From assembly GCA_900323505.1 (NCBI GenBank), contig OOIN01000027.1, positions 248,001 to 312,000 on the forward strand: DNA of 64,000 nucleotides. The letters are read 5' to 3'. Below the pieces are notes generated by a model. The model was not told the origin of the DNA and made no database searches. It saw only the letters and a program-made list of their open reading frames with translations. Positions 9,522-18,725 of this stretch are shown here, in pieces. Position numbers and translations under genes: made by a program. Position 1 is the stretch's first letter, and every line of letters starts with the position of its first letter. This DNA comes from Ustilago trichophora (taxonomy: Eukaryota; Basidiomycota; Ustilaginomycetes; Ustilaginales; Ustilaginaceae).

Positions 9522-12348
9522 GGTTTCAATCGAGTATTTTCAGCAACTTCATCTGTGGTAGTAAGAGCTGAAGCATTTGTATCTGTGTCGCTGTCTCAAT
9601 CTTCTACCACCGAGGATGTCAAGGAGCGTCCTTCCCTCACCACAGAGAATCTCACCTTGTCACCATCCTTCTCCACCATGGTCCTACGGTCTCTCATGAG
9701 AAGAAAGCGAGGGGAGCTACACCAATCCGATACAGTGTGCGGTATCATATCAGAGTTCAGACGACACGCAAGTCGCTGCATCATGAGGGACGATCCTTGG
9801 CAGGACCGGTGAATTCCAGTTGCCCGGCATCCTCTTCTCAACGCGGGGATCGTCACGGGGGGCAAAACAAAGGGGAGGAGAAAGCTGGAGAGTCTTGTGA
9901 CCGCCTGTCTTAGATCGATTTTCCATTGATTCTCCAGCCCAGCCCAAACTTGATTGGGAGCCAGCATGTCTAGCTGGAACCGCACCAGGAATGATCACTC
10001 GCCCCTTGCACCCAAATGCTGCATATCATAAGCTATGCTATGCTATGCCACGCTTTGCTACGATCATGATCGACCAAACCACATCCTTAAAGATGCAGTA
10101 TTTGTCCGGAAAGAACACGCTCATCGGCTGCAGCCAGCTTTTCGTCCGTATGTTTTGTGTAGAAGAGACAAGAGACGGCCTAGGGTTGACTCTTCTTGTA
10201 AATCTAGCTTGGCGCGTGCGCGTTTGGCGACTTCGACTGGATTGTGGGTCAACTCCGACCAACTGGCGTGCGGCTGCAGCTCTTTTTTTTTTCTTCTGTC
10301 GTTTGCAAATCTCTCGCAGACCTTTCTCGCAAGCAAATCCCATCCTCTCTCATCAAAGCTATTCACGAATTTCTCTGAATCTTCAGCTTCAGCCCTGAAT
10401 CTTCAGCTTCAGAAAGGTGGGGTACAGATGAGATGAGAGATGCTTTTGAGGTATCGGTGCTGTTGCGAAACGCAGCTGTTGGCCTTGATCTATTAAGCCT
10501 GATCTTGAACAGAGTTGTGAGAGAAGAATGCAGACGCCGTCTTGCAAAGCGCGATGCAGGATTTCGACTCTGTGCGTCTAACGTGCAGCTGGTCAGATAA
10601 GTCGGTGCGGTGCCAGTCCGCTTCCACAGAGAGAGAGAAGATCAACCTCGACAAGAAGAATGCACGCTCAGAATGCACCGAAGCCAACCAGCCCTTTCTT
10701 CTCGTGTGCAAGCCACGAAAAGCAAAAAAAAAGCAACTTTGTTATCAATGAACGACGCCCAGCTGGGTCGCGGTTTCGCCCGCCTGCCCGCCGCGTCGAT
10801 GCACTCATCAAGCCCGTGAACAAAGAAAAGATAGAAGAAGAAAGTTCGAGCTGTGCCGGATAAGAAGGTAAGCTTTGACTATTGCTGTCAGCTTTGGAAG
10901 CTGCCGATGCTCTACTGTCGACTTGGACACAAGCGGTCCGCATTCGAGAAGAAAAAGAGGGTCGAAAGAAAGGGCACCGCACAGCACAGGCCGCTCTGAG
11001 GCAAAGAAGATAGCGAACAGATCTCGCATCAGTCGAAATCGATTTTGCGGCCAAAAGAAAGGTAAGATAAAAACAAAAGGCAGCCAGGAATCGTGAGGAG
11101 TCCAGGATCGCTTGCTTGCTTACTTTGCAGAAACTCGTCATTCTGGTTCGAATTGAGCCCATATTTTCCCTACCGGAAGATTTTCGGTCGAGTCGAGTGG
11201 ATGGAGCGATTCCAACAAGCGGGGGGCTGCCATCCAAGCAGGCGGTTGAAACGGTCACCAAAAAAAAGGGTCTCTATACGGAAGGGACAGGAAGGGTCGA
11301 TCTGTAAAAACCCTTGGGCTACCAGAGAGCTGCCTGATCCATTTCCTCAAATTCGGAATTTAGACATTTTTAATTTTTCTGGAGTTGTGCTGTGCTCTGC
11401 TGCCCTTTGACCAGTGGGGATCTTCGGAATACAAAAAAATGTTGCTTGCTCCAGTGCTGCTGCTGCTGCCTGCTAGGTCACACAACCTAGGAAACCCCAA
11501 ACCTGTCTCTGCGCGCAGCAGCTGCTCGAGCGAGCGGTCCCTGGAGATTGCTCAGTTTTTTTAATTGTATTGAATATAGTACACAGAGTACGGGAAAATG
11601 TCAGGCAGCTCAGCGCAGGGACGCACGCTCATCCGCCCACCCAGCCTTGCCCGTCCGCGAGCGATATCGGTCTCTCGGTCGCTCCCCCAAAGCGGCTGCC
11701 ATCCCTTGGCATCGACAGAGTGCTATTCGTCGCCTCCATCCTCGCTCCATAGCTCTCCCTCTCTCTCTGGCTCCGACTGTCCCTTTGTCACGCATCTTCA
11801 ACGCCTGTCAGCTTGCTCGCTATCTCCGTTGTCGTCCTCGTCGTCCTCAAGGTGCGGATCTTTTTGACCAACGCTGCGGTCAACGATCTTTCTACCGTTC
11901 GGACCACCACCGATCCATCCTCCAAGGCGCCGCCCCAATTGCTCCACTTGCAGCGTACCCTCTCGATCTGATCGACCAACCACCGCATACGATTCAATCG
12001 ACTTGAGCCCTCAATCGTCTTTCGAACGGTTTAGCATTGTCGACGTAGCATTCGACCAACTTGCATCAGTTGCCTTTCTTCCACCGCTTGCTGAAAGCCC
12101 TCCTCTTCAACACGAGGCTTTCCTGCTGCGCAAAGCATCTTCCCCCATACTCAAAGCTGGCGGCTGCGCAGTATTCATGTGCTTTCAGCTCTAAGCGCCA
12201 GGTGTAGCCACAACACACCGCCACAACAACTCATATCGGACAATCTTGCCGAAAGCTTCCCTTGCTGAGAAGCTCATCTCTGTGCCCTTGCACCACAATC
12301 CATCTCAACCCGCTCGATAGATCCGTATAAACTTCTTCCGCACACAAG
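9522..12348. other. Long intergenic region upstream of the REG1-like gene
   Basis: In these 2.8 kb I find no convincing gene. Frames up to about 200 codons exist on both strands (for example 10668-11261 minus), but they are Ser/Arg/Phe-rich with no domain pattern and overlap each other. A 20-bp tandem duplication is at 10375-10414. From about 11600 to 12340 the plus strand becomes CT/TCG-rich, like the long 5' leaders of fungal regulatory genes, so it is probably the promoter and leader of the REG1-like gene. Non-coding RNAs cannot be excluded. Confidence 0.5.
10375..10414. repeat. 20-bp tandem duplication
   Basis: The unit CTGAATCTTCAGCTTCAGCC at 10375-10394 is repeated at once at 10395-10414 with 18 of 20 bases identical. 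Each unit itself contains two CTTCAG copies. It lies in non-coding sequence. Confidence 0.9.
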
Positions 12349-15014
12349 ATGTTGTCCACACCTCAACCCTACCCGACCGTTGCCAACAACGCTCCCGCAC
12401 CCGATGACGCACAGATCGAGTCGCGCATGCCCACCGTCTGCGTCGACTACCTCAGTCATCAGTGGACCGACGAAGATGTGTGGAGCAGTTGGAAGGCCAT
12501 GACCAAGCAGAAGAACCAGATTGCCAACGGTGTCCGGCTCGAAAATGCGAGTTGGCGCACATGGGCCAAGCAACGCGGTAACCTGAAGACGATCAGCCCA
12601 GAGACACTCAACTGGTAAGTAGCTTGCATCTTGATCCCTGCAACGGTTCTGCTATCGACTTGTTCAGCTCGTTCCGTCGATGTTGCAGCCCGCACTTTGC
12701 GTTCACACGATGCTGACCGCTTTCCTCTTCCTCTGCTTTCCCGCCTCTCTTGCTTGATGGCACTCGCAGGTTGAAAGATAGCGACGTCACTTGGCTGTAC
12801 GGTCCTCTTCACGAGCACGTCGAGTCGGTACCGCCACCAAAGCTTGCTACCACTGCGGATCGCTTGGATTTGGACGACGGCCACCGAGTCCGCTCCATTC
12901 TCAAGCACCGCACCATCTCTGACATGCTTACAACGCCAGGAAATGCCGCTTCGCCCAACGTTGAGCTCGAAACCAACCCCATCGACGACCACATGCAGGA
13001 GCAGGACCGCAAGGCCGAAGAAGCTGCTGCTGCTGTCGCCACCCAGCGTGCGCCCCTCTTTGCCGTCAAGTCCGATTCCAACTTGGTCAGCAAGGCGCCC
13101 AGGCGCGTCGGAAGCTCTCCGAATGCCATGCCTCTCGTTTCGGCGCAAAAGAAGAAATCGCCCAGCATCGGCCGTGCCGACAGCGCTGGATCGGAAGAGA
13201 AGCGACACATCAGCTTCAACCACCGCGTCGAGCAGTGCATCGCGTTGGATCACCAATATCCCGACTACGATGACTATGACGAAGACGAATTCGAGGAGGA
13301 AGAGGAAGATGCAAGCAGCGAGGAGGAGGAAGTGCTTACTATGAAGTCGAGCCCACGTACATCGCCAGCCATTTCGCACGCTTCGTCTTCGTCCAAGCAT
13401 CTGGACCACCAAGCGACCATCGCAAAGCTGGCTCCCACCCGATTGAAGACCTCGGACGCGTATCCGGCTCCCTCCCCTGCCGTCGTTGACCCCACTGGCT
13501 TCCTTGCGACCCGCGCCAACAATGGCAGCACCGTGTCGACGTATCCTGCTCAGTATGGGTATGCGCGTGCCGGTGTGCCATCCAGCCATGGCGACCCAAC
13601 TGCCCGTGGCGTGCAGTGGGATCTCGAAGACGACTTCAACGGCGATTTCGACTACTTTGACGGACCGGATATGGGCGATGGCTCCGGCGACCATGCAAAC
13701 TCGAACGGGCCGGTTTTTAACACAGGCGACGCTGCGAGCAGCCCTGACGCTTCCCGAACCTACGGGAGCTATTTTGACCACAGCGAGTCAGACAGGACTG
13801 ACGGATCCTCATCATCCACGTCGCCTCAAGATCTAGCAGCCGCAGCACCGGAGCAGTCGCAGGCCAGTGTTGCACCAAGAGGGATTCTCAAGCATAGAAT
13901 CGTTCACCAGACCCCCGCAGAAGACTACGAGTCGCGCAGCCTAGAGGCTGAGGGTGACTACGATGTTCTGGGCACGTCGCATCAAGAGTCGTCTTCGTTT
14001 GCAGAGTCGTACGAAGCTTCGCGAGGCGATGACTCGCGTGAGAGGGGTCGTCCCTCCCAACGACTCGGCAGCTCTGCGAGTTACGAACGTATTCAGGAAG
14101 CGGCGAGGCAGGGCCGGGGTCGCACCAACAGCGGTAACTCGTCCGGTCACTCGCCTACCAATTCGACGTCCAATGGGAGTTATGACCGTTATTCGGCCAC
14201 GTCGACCAGCCCTGCCTCCGCTTCGCCCGCCAATGCGCGGAGTAATGCACGGAGTGGTGATTCCTTTCGGACCGGTGCCAAAGACGGCTCGCGAGATGGA
14301 GCTGATGGCCTTCGAGCTGGAGATGCAGCAGCGCACGGAGGAAAGGCGCGTTCGGTCGCGAATCGGTCCTTGAACGACTATGATTCGGACGGACAGGGAT
14401 CGTATGGGTTGGCCAGCCCCAACTTCCCAGCAAGCCCTCATCTTGACGCCAAGGACGATGACGGATCCAACCGATCTTCTCAGGACCGCGATGGTGACCG
14501 TTACATGTATGGCGAGGAGCGCAGCTATTGGTCGGATGACAGAAGAGGTGGATCGAAAGCTTCGGCTCGAGCCAAATCGGCTTCGCCCAACGCTGCTGCT
14601 ACCGAGTTGAGTGTCGATGTCGAGAATATTCCCAGCAATGCTCCGCCCGCATCATCCAAGCTTGCTAGCGTGACCAGCCCCGACGGACCCGTAGAAGTGG
14701 GTCCGACACCTCTCAACACGCCCACCTTTATCCTCGCCCGTGCCAGCGGCAAGCGTCGTTCAGGATCCGGCGGCAGTGCTGACATCTCGGGCGGTGGCCC
14801 ATCCAGTCCCACCCTCCCTCGCAGGACCAGTGCAACTGGAGCCCTCGTCGCCCCGCACAACTCGGAACCTCGCGTACCTCTGGCCCACGACTACGTTGAA
14901 GAAGACGAAGGAGGCATCATCGGTAGAGCCGTCGAGATCGTCAACACCGCAAGAGACCTCATCGGTGCCTTATTGGGTACGGGTGACAGGGGAAGAAGCT
15001 GGCGCGAAGGTTGA
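12349..15014 (+). CDS. REG1: Reg1-like protein phosphatase 1 regulatory subunit
   Basis: Two exons (12349-12614 and 12770-15014) encode 836 residues. The intron has a GTAAGT donor and a CGCAG acceptor. The splice joins a conserved block exactly: SHQWTDEDVWSSWKAM, RLENASWRTWAKQ, then SPETLNW continuing into LKDSDVTWLYGPL (about residues 35-102). This is the domain shared by Reg1/Reg2-type proteins. At residues 234-244 is RHISFNHRVEQ, the PP1-docking RVxF-type motif in its family-specific setting, followed by a long acidic run. In yeast, Reg1 brings the PP1 Glc7 to Snf1 for glucose repression. ILKHR occurs twice, near residues 133 and 461. The rest is Ser/Asp/Gly-rich and looks disordered. Confidence 0.85.
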
Positions 15015-15294
15015 AAAATTCCATTTTTACCTATTGCAGATTCGTCTTGTTATCATGTACACGCATCGTATCCAGTCAGCTTTGCGAGATTTCGTTTTAC
15101 ATCTTGGTATCGGTTTGGTTATCTTACACTCTCACACACAACACACACCTCTATGCATTTGCAGTCCACACAGTCCAACAATCTCACCCAATTATTTTTT
15201 TTCGTCGTCTTGTATCTGATCGCGGCGAAATCGCATCCAATTCTTTCTATTGCACGACGTTATATCCGCCATTCTCTGCATGGCAAAGGTGCGC

Positions 15295-17571
15295 CTATGT
15301 TGTGTTGGTCAAAACGGCGTCGATCAGCGACCGGTAGACTTGGAGCCAGAATTGGAGGATGTTTTGCCTCTCCTCCTCCTCCTCTCGCAGGTCCTTTTTG
15401 GCTTTGGAGTTGGAGTGGAGTTTTCTGCCCTCCGAGTTGGCGGGTGCGTAGAGCCACTCTGCAAAGGAGAGTTGGATGGTGGTTTGCATACGGAAGGTGT
15501 AGACGTGGAGGATTGGTTGTCGGATTCCGACTCTTCCTAAGAGTCGCATGTTGTGCGCCTCTAACTTTGCGAATGTTTGCGTCTTCTTCTCGCCGTCGTG
15601 TGGAGTGGTGAGGGGATAAGTGCCCGAAAAGACGTTTTCCAATCGACCCACAGAAGAAAGCCAAGGCATGGAAGGATAATGTGCCTCATCCCTCAAAAAG
15701 AGATACTCCGTTTGCATTGTACCAAACATCAGGGCTTTATCGTATCGCAACCAGTCTGGATTTTCCCTTCCTTGCTTGTACTGGTCTGCTAGGGTTCTTG
15801 TTACCGCCAACAATGTTTCCACGTCTTCCGCTGCTACGTTGGGTACTGGATCACGAGGGTCGGTTTTAGAGGGAGTCGTGGAATCTTCCGAGCTTGTGGA
15901 CCAAGTGACGCTTCCGCAGGCAATCTTGGTCGGAAACCCACTCATACACAATCCCAAGTATCGAGAGTACTCTGGTTTCAAGGTGTCGCGTTTCGAGATG
16001 GCGTTGCTGAAACTTCCGAGGATGCGATTTGGATTGTCGAAACCTTTGTTTTTGTCTTTGTTTGGATTGGAGACTAGGCCTCGGTGCTTCCGGGTCCACA
16101 TGGTGGCCATGTGTGCGCAGGCTTCTAGGAAGGGGGCTAGGGTTAAACCTTGGTTTTTGAGCAGCGATAACAGGGCTTTTGTCTGCTGAGGATTTAGGCT
16201 GTCCGAGAGGAAGGCTGTATGCGAGCGTTTTCCGGTGAAAGGTATGCCGGTCTGAGGCAAAAGTCCGAGCGGTAGCATGTCTCCTTTCTCGGCTACACCT
16301 CTGCATAGACTGACCAAAGGTTTGTTGAGGAACTGGGAGCGGAAGGGATGTGGACTGGAATGGCCGTTGAGAGTGACTCCGACGATCTTGGTTCCAAGCT
16401 TATCGAGGGTGTTGGGAGGGGTAGCTTTGCCATTCATTCGATCTCCGTTGACCTTTTGCACTGCTTTGAGCTCCGCTTTCCCAACTTCCCAGGTGGGAGG
16501 GGGTGATGCGATCGCGTCTTGGAGGGCAGGTTCGAGTCGAACGACTTCCGATCCCCATGCAAAAGGCGTGGGTTGTGGATGGGAGAGCACCGAGGAAATG
16601 GATTGAAGCAGAAGGTCAAAGACGAGCATCGTTCCTATGCCTTCGCTTACCGAGTGAGATTGTTCCACCAATACTCGCGCATCGACATCGTTAGTGGCTG
16701 GCCAAAAGTGAATCCTGAGTCTGTTTCTGCCAGGGACACCCTCGGTTGTTGCGGCTTGGAGGATGGCAGAGAACTCTTCTTCCTCAGACGCAATACGTTC
16801 CTCACTATGAACGGTCAGCACATCGTCCAACCAAGCCTCGACCTCCTCCTCACTCTCCACAATATCATAGACGAGCGCCACCTGAAGATTCACCTTACTC
16901 TCCAAAAAAGGAGGGATGGGCAAAAGATCGATTCCCAACTCTGACCTTTTAGCCAATCGCAAAGCTACTGTGGGGTGGTTGTAGCGTAGTCTACGGATGC
17001 TTTCTCTCAGCTGTGCCCGCGTTAGATAAAGCCGCTCAGAGGTGGAGGAAGGAGAAGGGGAGGAGAGGCCAAGGGTGCAGGACCCAAACATATCACCATG
17101 CTGATGAAACCGCGTTTGCCAGTGCAAGATAAAGTTTGCCATCGAATCGACGTTGCGCCACCACACTTTGCGGCCGTGAGGGGAGGAGAGGTGGTTCCAG
17201 CGGTATTCTGAGGTCGAAGCTGGGGGTGCAAAGGCCGGTGTTGGAGGGGTACCATTGGAGGAAGTTGTTGGAGGCGATGCGGCTGCTGAGGAAGAGGACG
17301 TGGAGGAGGTTGCGGAAGAGGTGAGGGTGAGCGAAGGCTGCTCAAGGGAGCTATCGGAAGAGGTTCGGAGGGAGAGTGCTGAACCTTTGCGCGTGGGTAT
17401 ACGGACGCTGAGGTATGATGTATAGCGCTTGAGCGTCTTCCTTTTGGAATTTGTGGGGATGCTCGAGTCGAGGGTGATTCTTGAATCAGCAGGTGGTGGT
17501 GACAAGGTGGCGTGGTCGGTGGTCTTGGTGCGCAGGGTGAGCGTCGAAAAGTGGTGCCTGAGGGTACTCAT
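15295..17571 (-). CDS. Divergent HXXXD-type (condensation-fold) acyltransferase
   Basis: One exon encodes 758 residues. The first 115 residues are Ser/Thr-rich and basic, and then a folded region begins (EYRWNHLSSPHGRKVWWRNV). At residues 306-311 the sequence is HSVSEG followed by IGTMLVFDLLLQSI. This aligns in form with HXXXDG plus the helix that follows it in CoA-dependent acyltransferases of secondary metabolism, but Glu replaces the Asp. The upstream strand (RIHFWPATNDVDARVLVEQ) also fits that fold. The long C-terminal half (LGLCMSGFPTKI..., LFGRVG-like segments) is compatible with the second half of the fold. I infer acyltransferase ancestry, but activity and substrate are open. The gene converges with REG1, leaving 280 bp between stop codons. 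Confidence 0.5.
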   Translation of the reverse strand: MSTLRHHFSTLTLRTKTTDHATLSPPPADSRITLDSSIPTNSKRKTLKRYTSYLSVRIPTRKGSALSLRTSSDSSLEQPSLTLTSSATSSTSSSSAAASPPTTSSNGTPPTPAFAPPASTSEYRWNHLSSPHGRKVWWRNVDSMANFILHWQTRFHQHGDMFGSCTLGLSSPSPSSTSERLYLTRAQLRESIRRLRYNHPTVALRLAKRSELGIDLLPIPPFLESKVNLQVALVYDIVESEEEVEAWLDDVLTVHSEERIASEEEEFSAILQAATTEGVPGRNRLRIHFWPATNDVDARVLVEQSHSVSEGIGTMLVFDLLLQSISSVLSHPQPTPFAWGSEVVRLEPALQDAIASPPPTWEVGKAELKAVQKVNGDRMNGKATPPNTLDKLGTKIVGVTLNGHSSPHPFRSQFLNKPLVSLCRGVAEKGDMLPLGLLPQTGIPFTGKRSHTAFLSDSLNPQQTKALLSLLKNQGLTLAPFLEACAHMATMWTRKHRGLVSNPNKDKNKGFDNPNRILGSFSNAISKRDTLKPEYSRYLGLCMSGFPTKIACGSVTWSTSSEDSTTPSKTDPRDPVPNVAAEDVETLLAVTRTLADQYKQGRENPDWLRYDKALMFGTMQTEYLFLRDEAHYPSMPWLSSVGRLENVFSGTYPLTTPHDGEKKTQTFAKLEAHNMRLLGRVGIRQPILHVYTFRMQTTIQLSFAEWLYAPANSEGRKLHSNSKAKKDLREEEEERQNILQFWLQVYRSLIDAVLTNTT

Positions 17572-18725
17572 CTTGTACCCGATTCCCTAGTATCAGTATG
17601 AAACAAGGGCTCGGTGGTTGAGGTGAGGCGAAGGAATTGTTCTGGTACAAGGCTCGAGATGGGAAGCTGTGCTGGCGCCTCGAGATGGTCGTTGGAGTTG
17701 CTCGCTCGAGTGAGTGGCTGAAGAACGTTTTTTATGAAAGTTGTCGAAGCGATCAAAATGAGACGTTCGCTTAGGATTAGATTCGTGAGTGTAAGGCCAA
17801 GAAGCTCGACGAGAGCTTTCAAGAAGGTGATCCAAAGAACAACAAAGAGGTCGAGAGAGATGCGAAGTGGTGGTAGCACCGATGGTCAAGAGATCAAGTC
17901 GGGTCAAAGGTTCAAAAGCATCTCCAAAGTGTATGCTGTCAGGTGTACAAGGTGAAACACACAAACCCTCTCTGAAAGCCACACTGTAAGGCATTCCGGC
18001 GGTGTCAATAGAGAGGCAGTTTACACACACACAGAGATTCTTCGGTCTAGCTCGTTGACGCTGGCAAAAGCTTCTTGAGGGGTGCAGATCAAAGCAAGCG
18101 TGGCAATCCCAGGAGGTGATGCATGGACGATCATTCCGTGTCAAGGCGACCAACAGCCGAAACCGACCCCAGAGTCACACGGACAGTAAGCATTCTGCAG
18201 TAGCTTGGCGCACCTGCGCGGCTGTTTCACAACTTGACAGCTGCACATTCCTCAGGCGCAAGGGGTGTTGTCTAAAGACCTGCACGTCACGTCGAAAGCA
18301 AGACGCGTGCAGCCCCTCAATGTTTCTTGCCCTGCCTTGCCCCGCATTTTCATTTTTCGGTCTCCGAGTGAATTGGGTTCATGTCGTCCGCACTGAACTG
18401 CGAGTTGGTACTGCGTTGTTGAATCCGAAGTTGGTCTGATCAACGCATTCGCAAATGATGGACCTTCTTGACGCTCTATCTTTCGGAAGACACGGGCCAG
18501 CTCAGCATTAGGTCCAACGCAAAGGTAGGCGAGTCAGCTTCGGTACCGTGCATGCCGAGCTAAATCGCACATGGCAGGCAAGCGAGAGAGAGAAGCAAAT
18601 GTATGCATGATGCATTGCGCATTGTCGGTCTGAACAAGAATACAAAAGGTAGAAGTACAAGGACAGGAGCAAAGATAGCCCTGAGGCAAAGAGAATTGTC
18701 CGTCATCAAATAGAGTGGGGCTCTC
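17572..18725. other. Intergenic region between the acyltransferase and the glucanase gene
   Basis: These 1.15 kb lie between two minus-strand genes and hold the promoter of the acyltransferase and the 3' end of the glucanase. A 186-codon minus frame (17593-18153) ends just before the acyltransferase start. It is Ser/Arg/His-rich without domain features, so I treat it as leader sequence. I see nothing else. Confidence 0.5.

Noticed and set aside
10668..11261. A 197-codon minus-strand frame
   Set aside because: Low-complexity Ser/Arg/Phe composition, no domain pattern, and overlapping frames on the other strand; best explained as chance in non-coding DNA.
17593..18153. A 186-codon minus-strand frame just upstream of the acyltransferase
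   Set aside because: No recognisable family and an unusual composition; it lies where the leader of the acyltransferase is expected.
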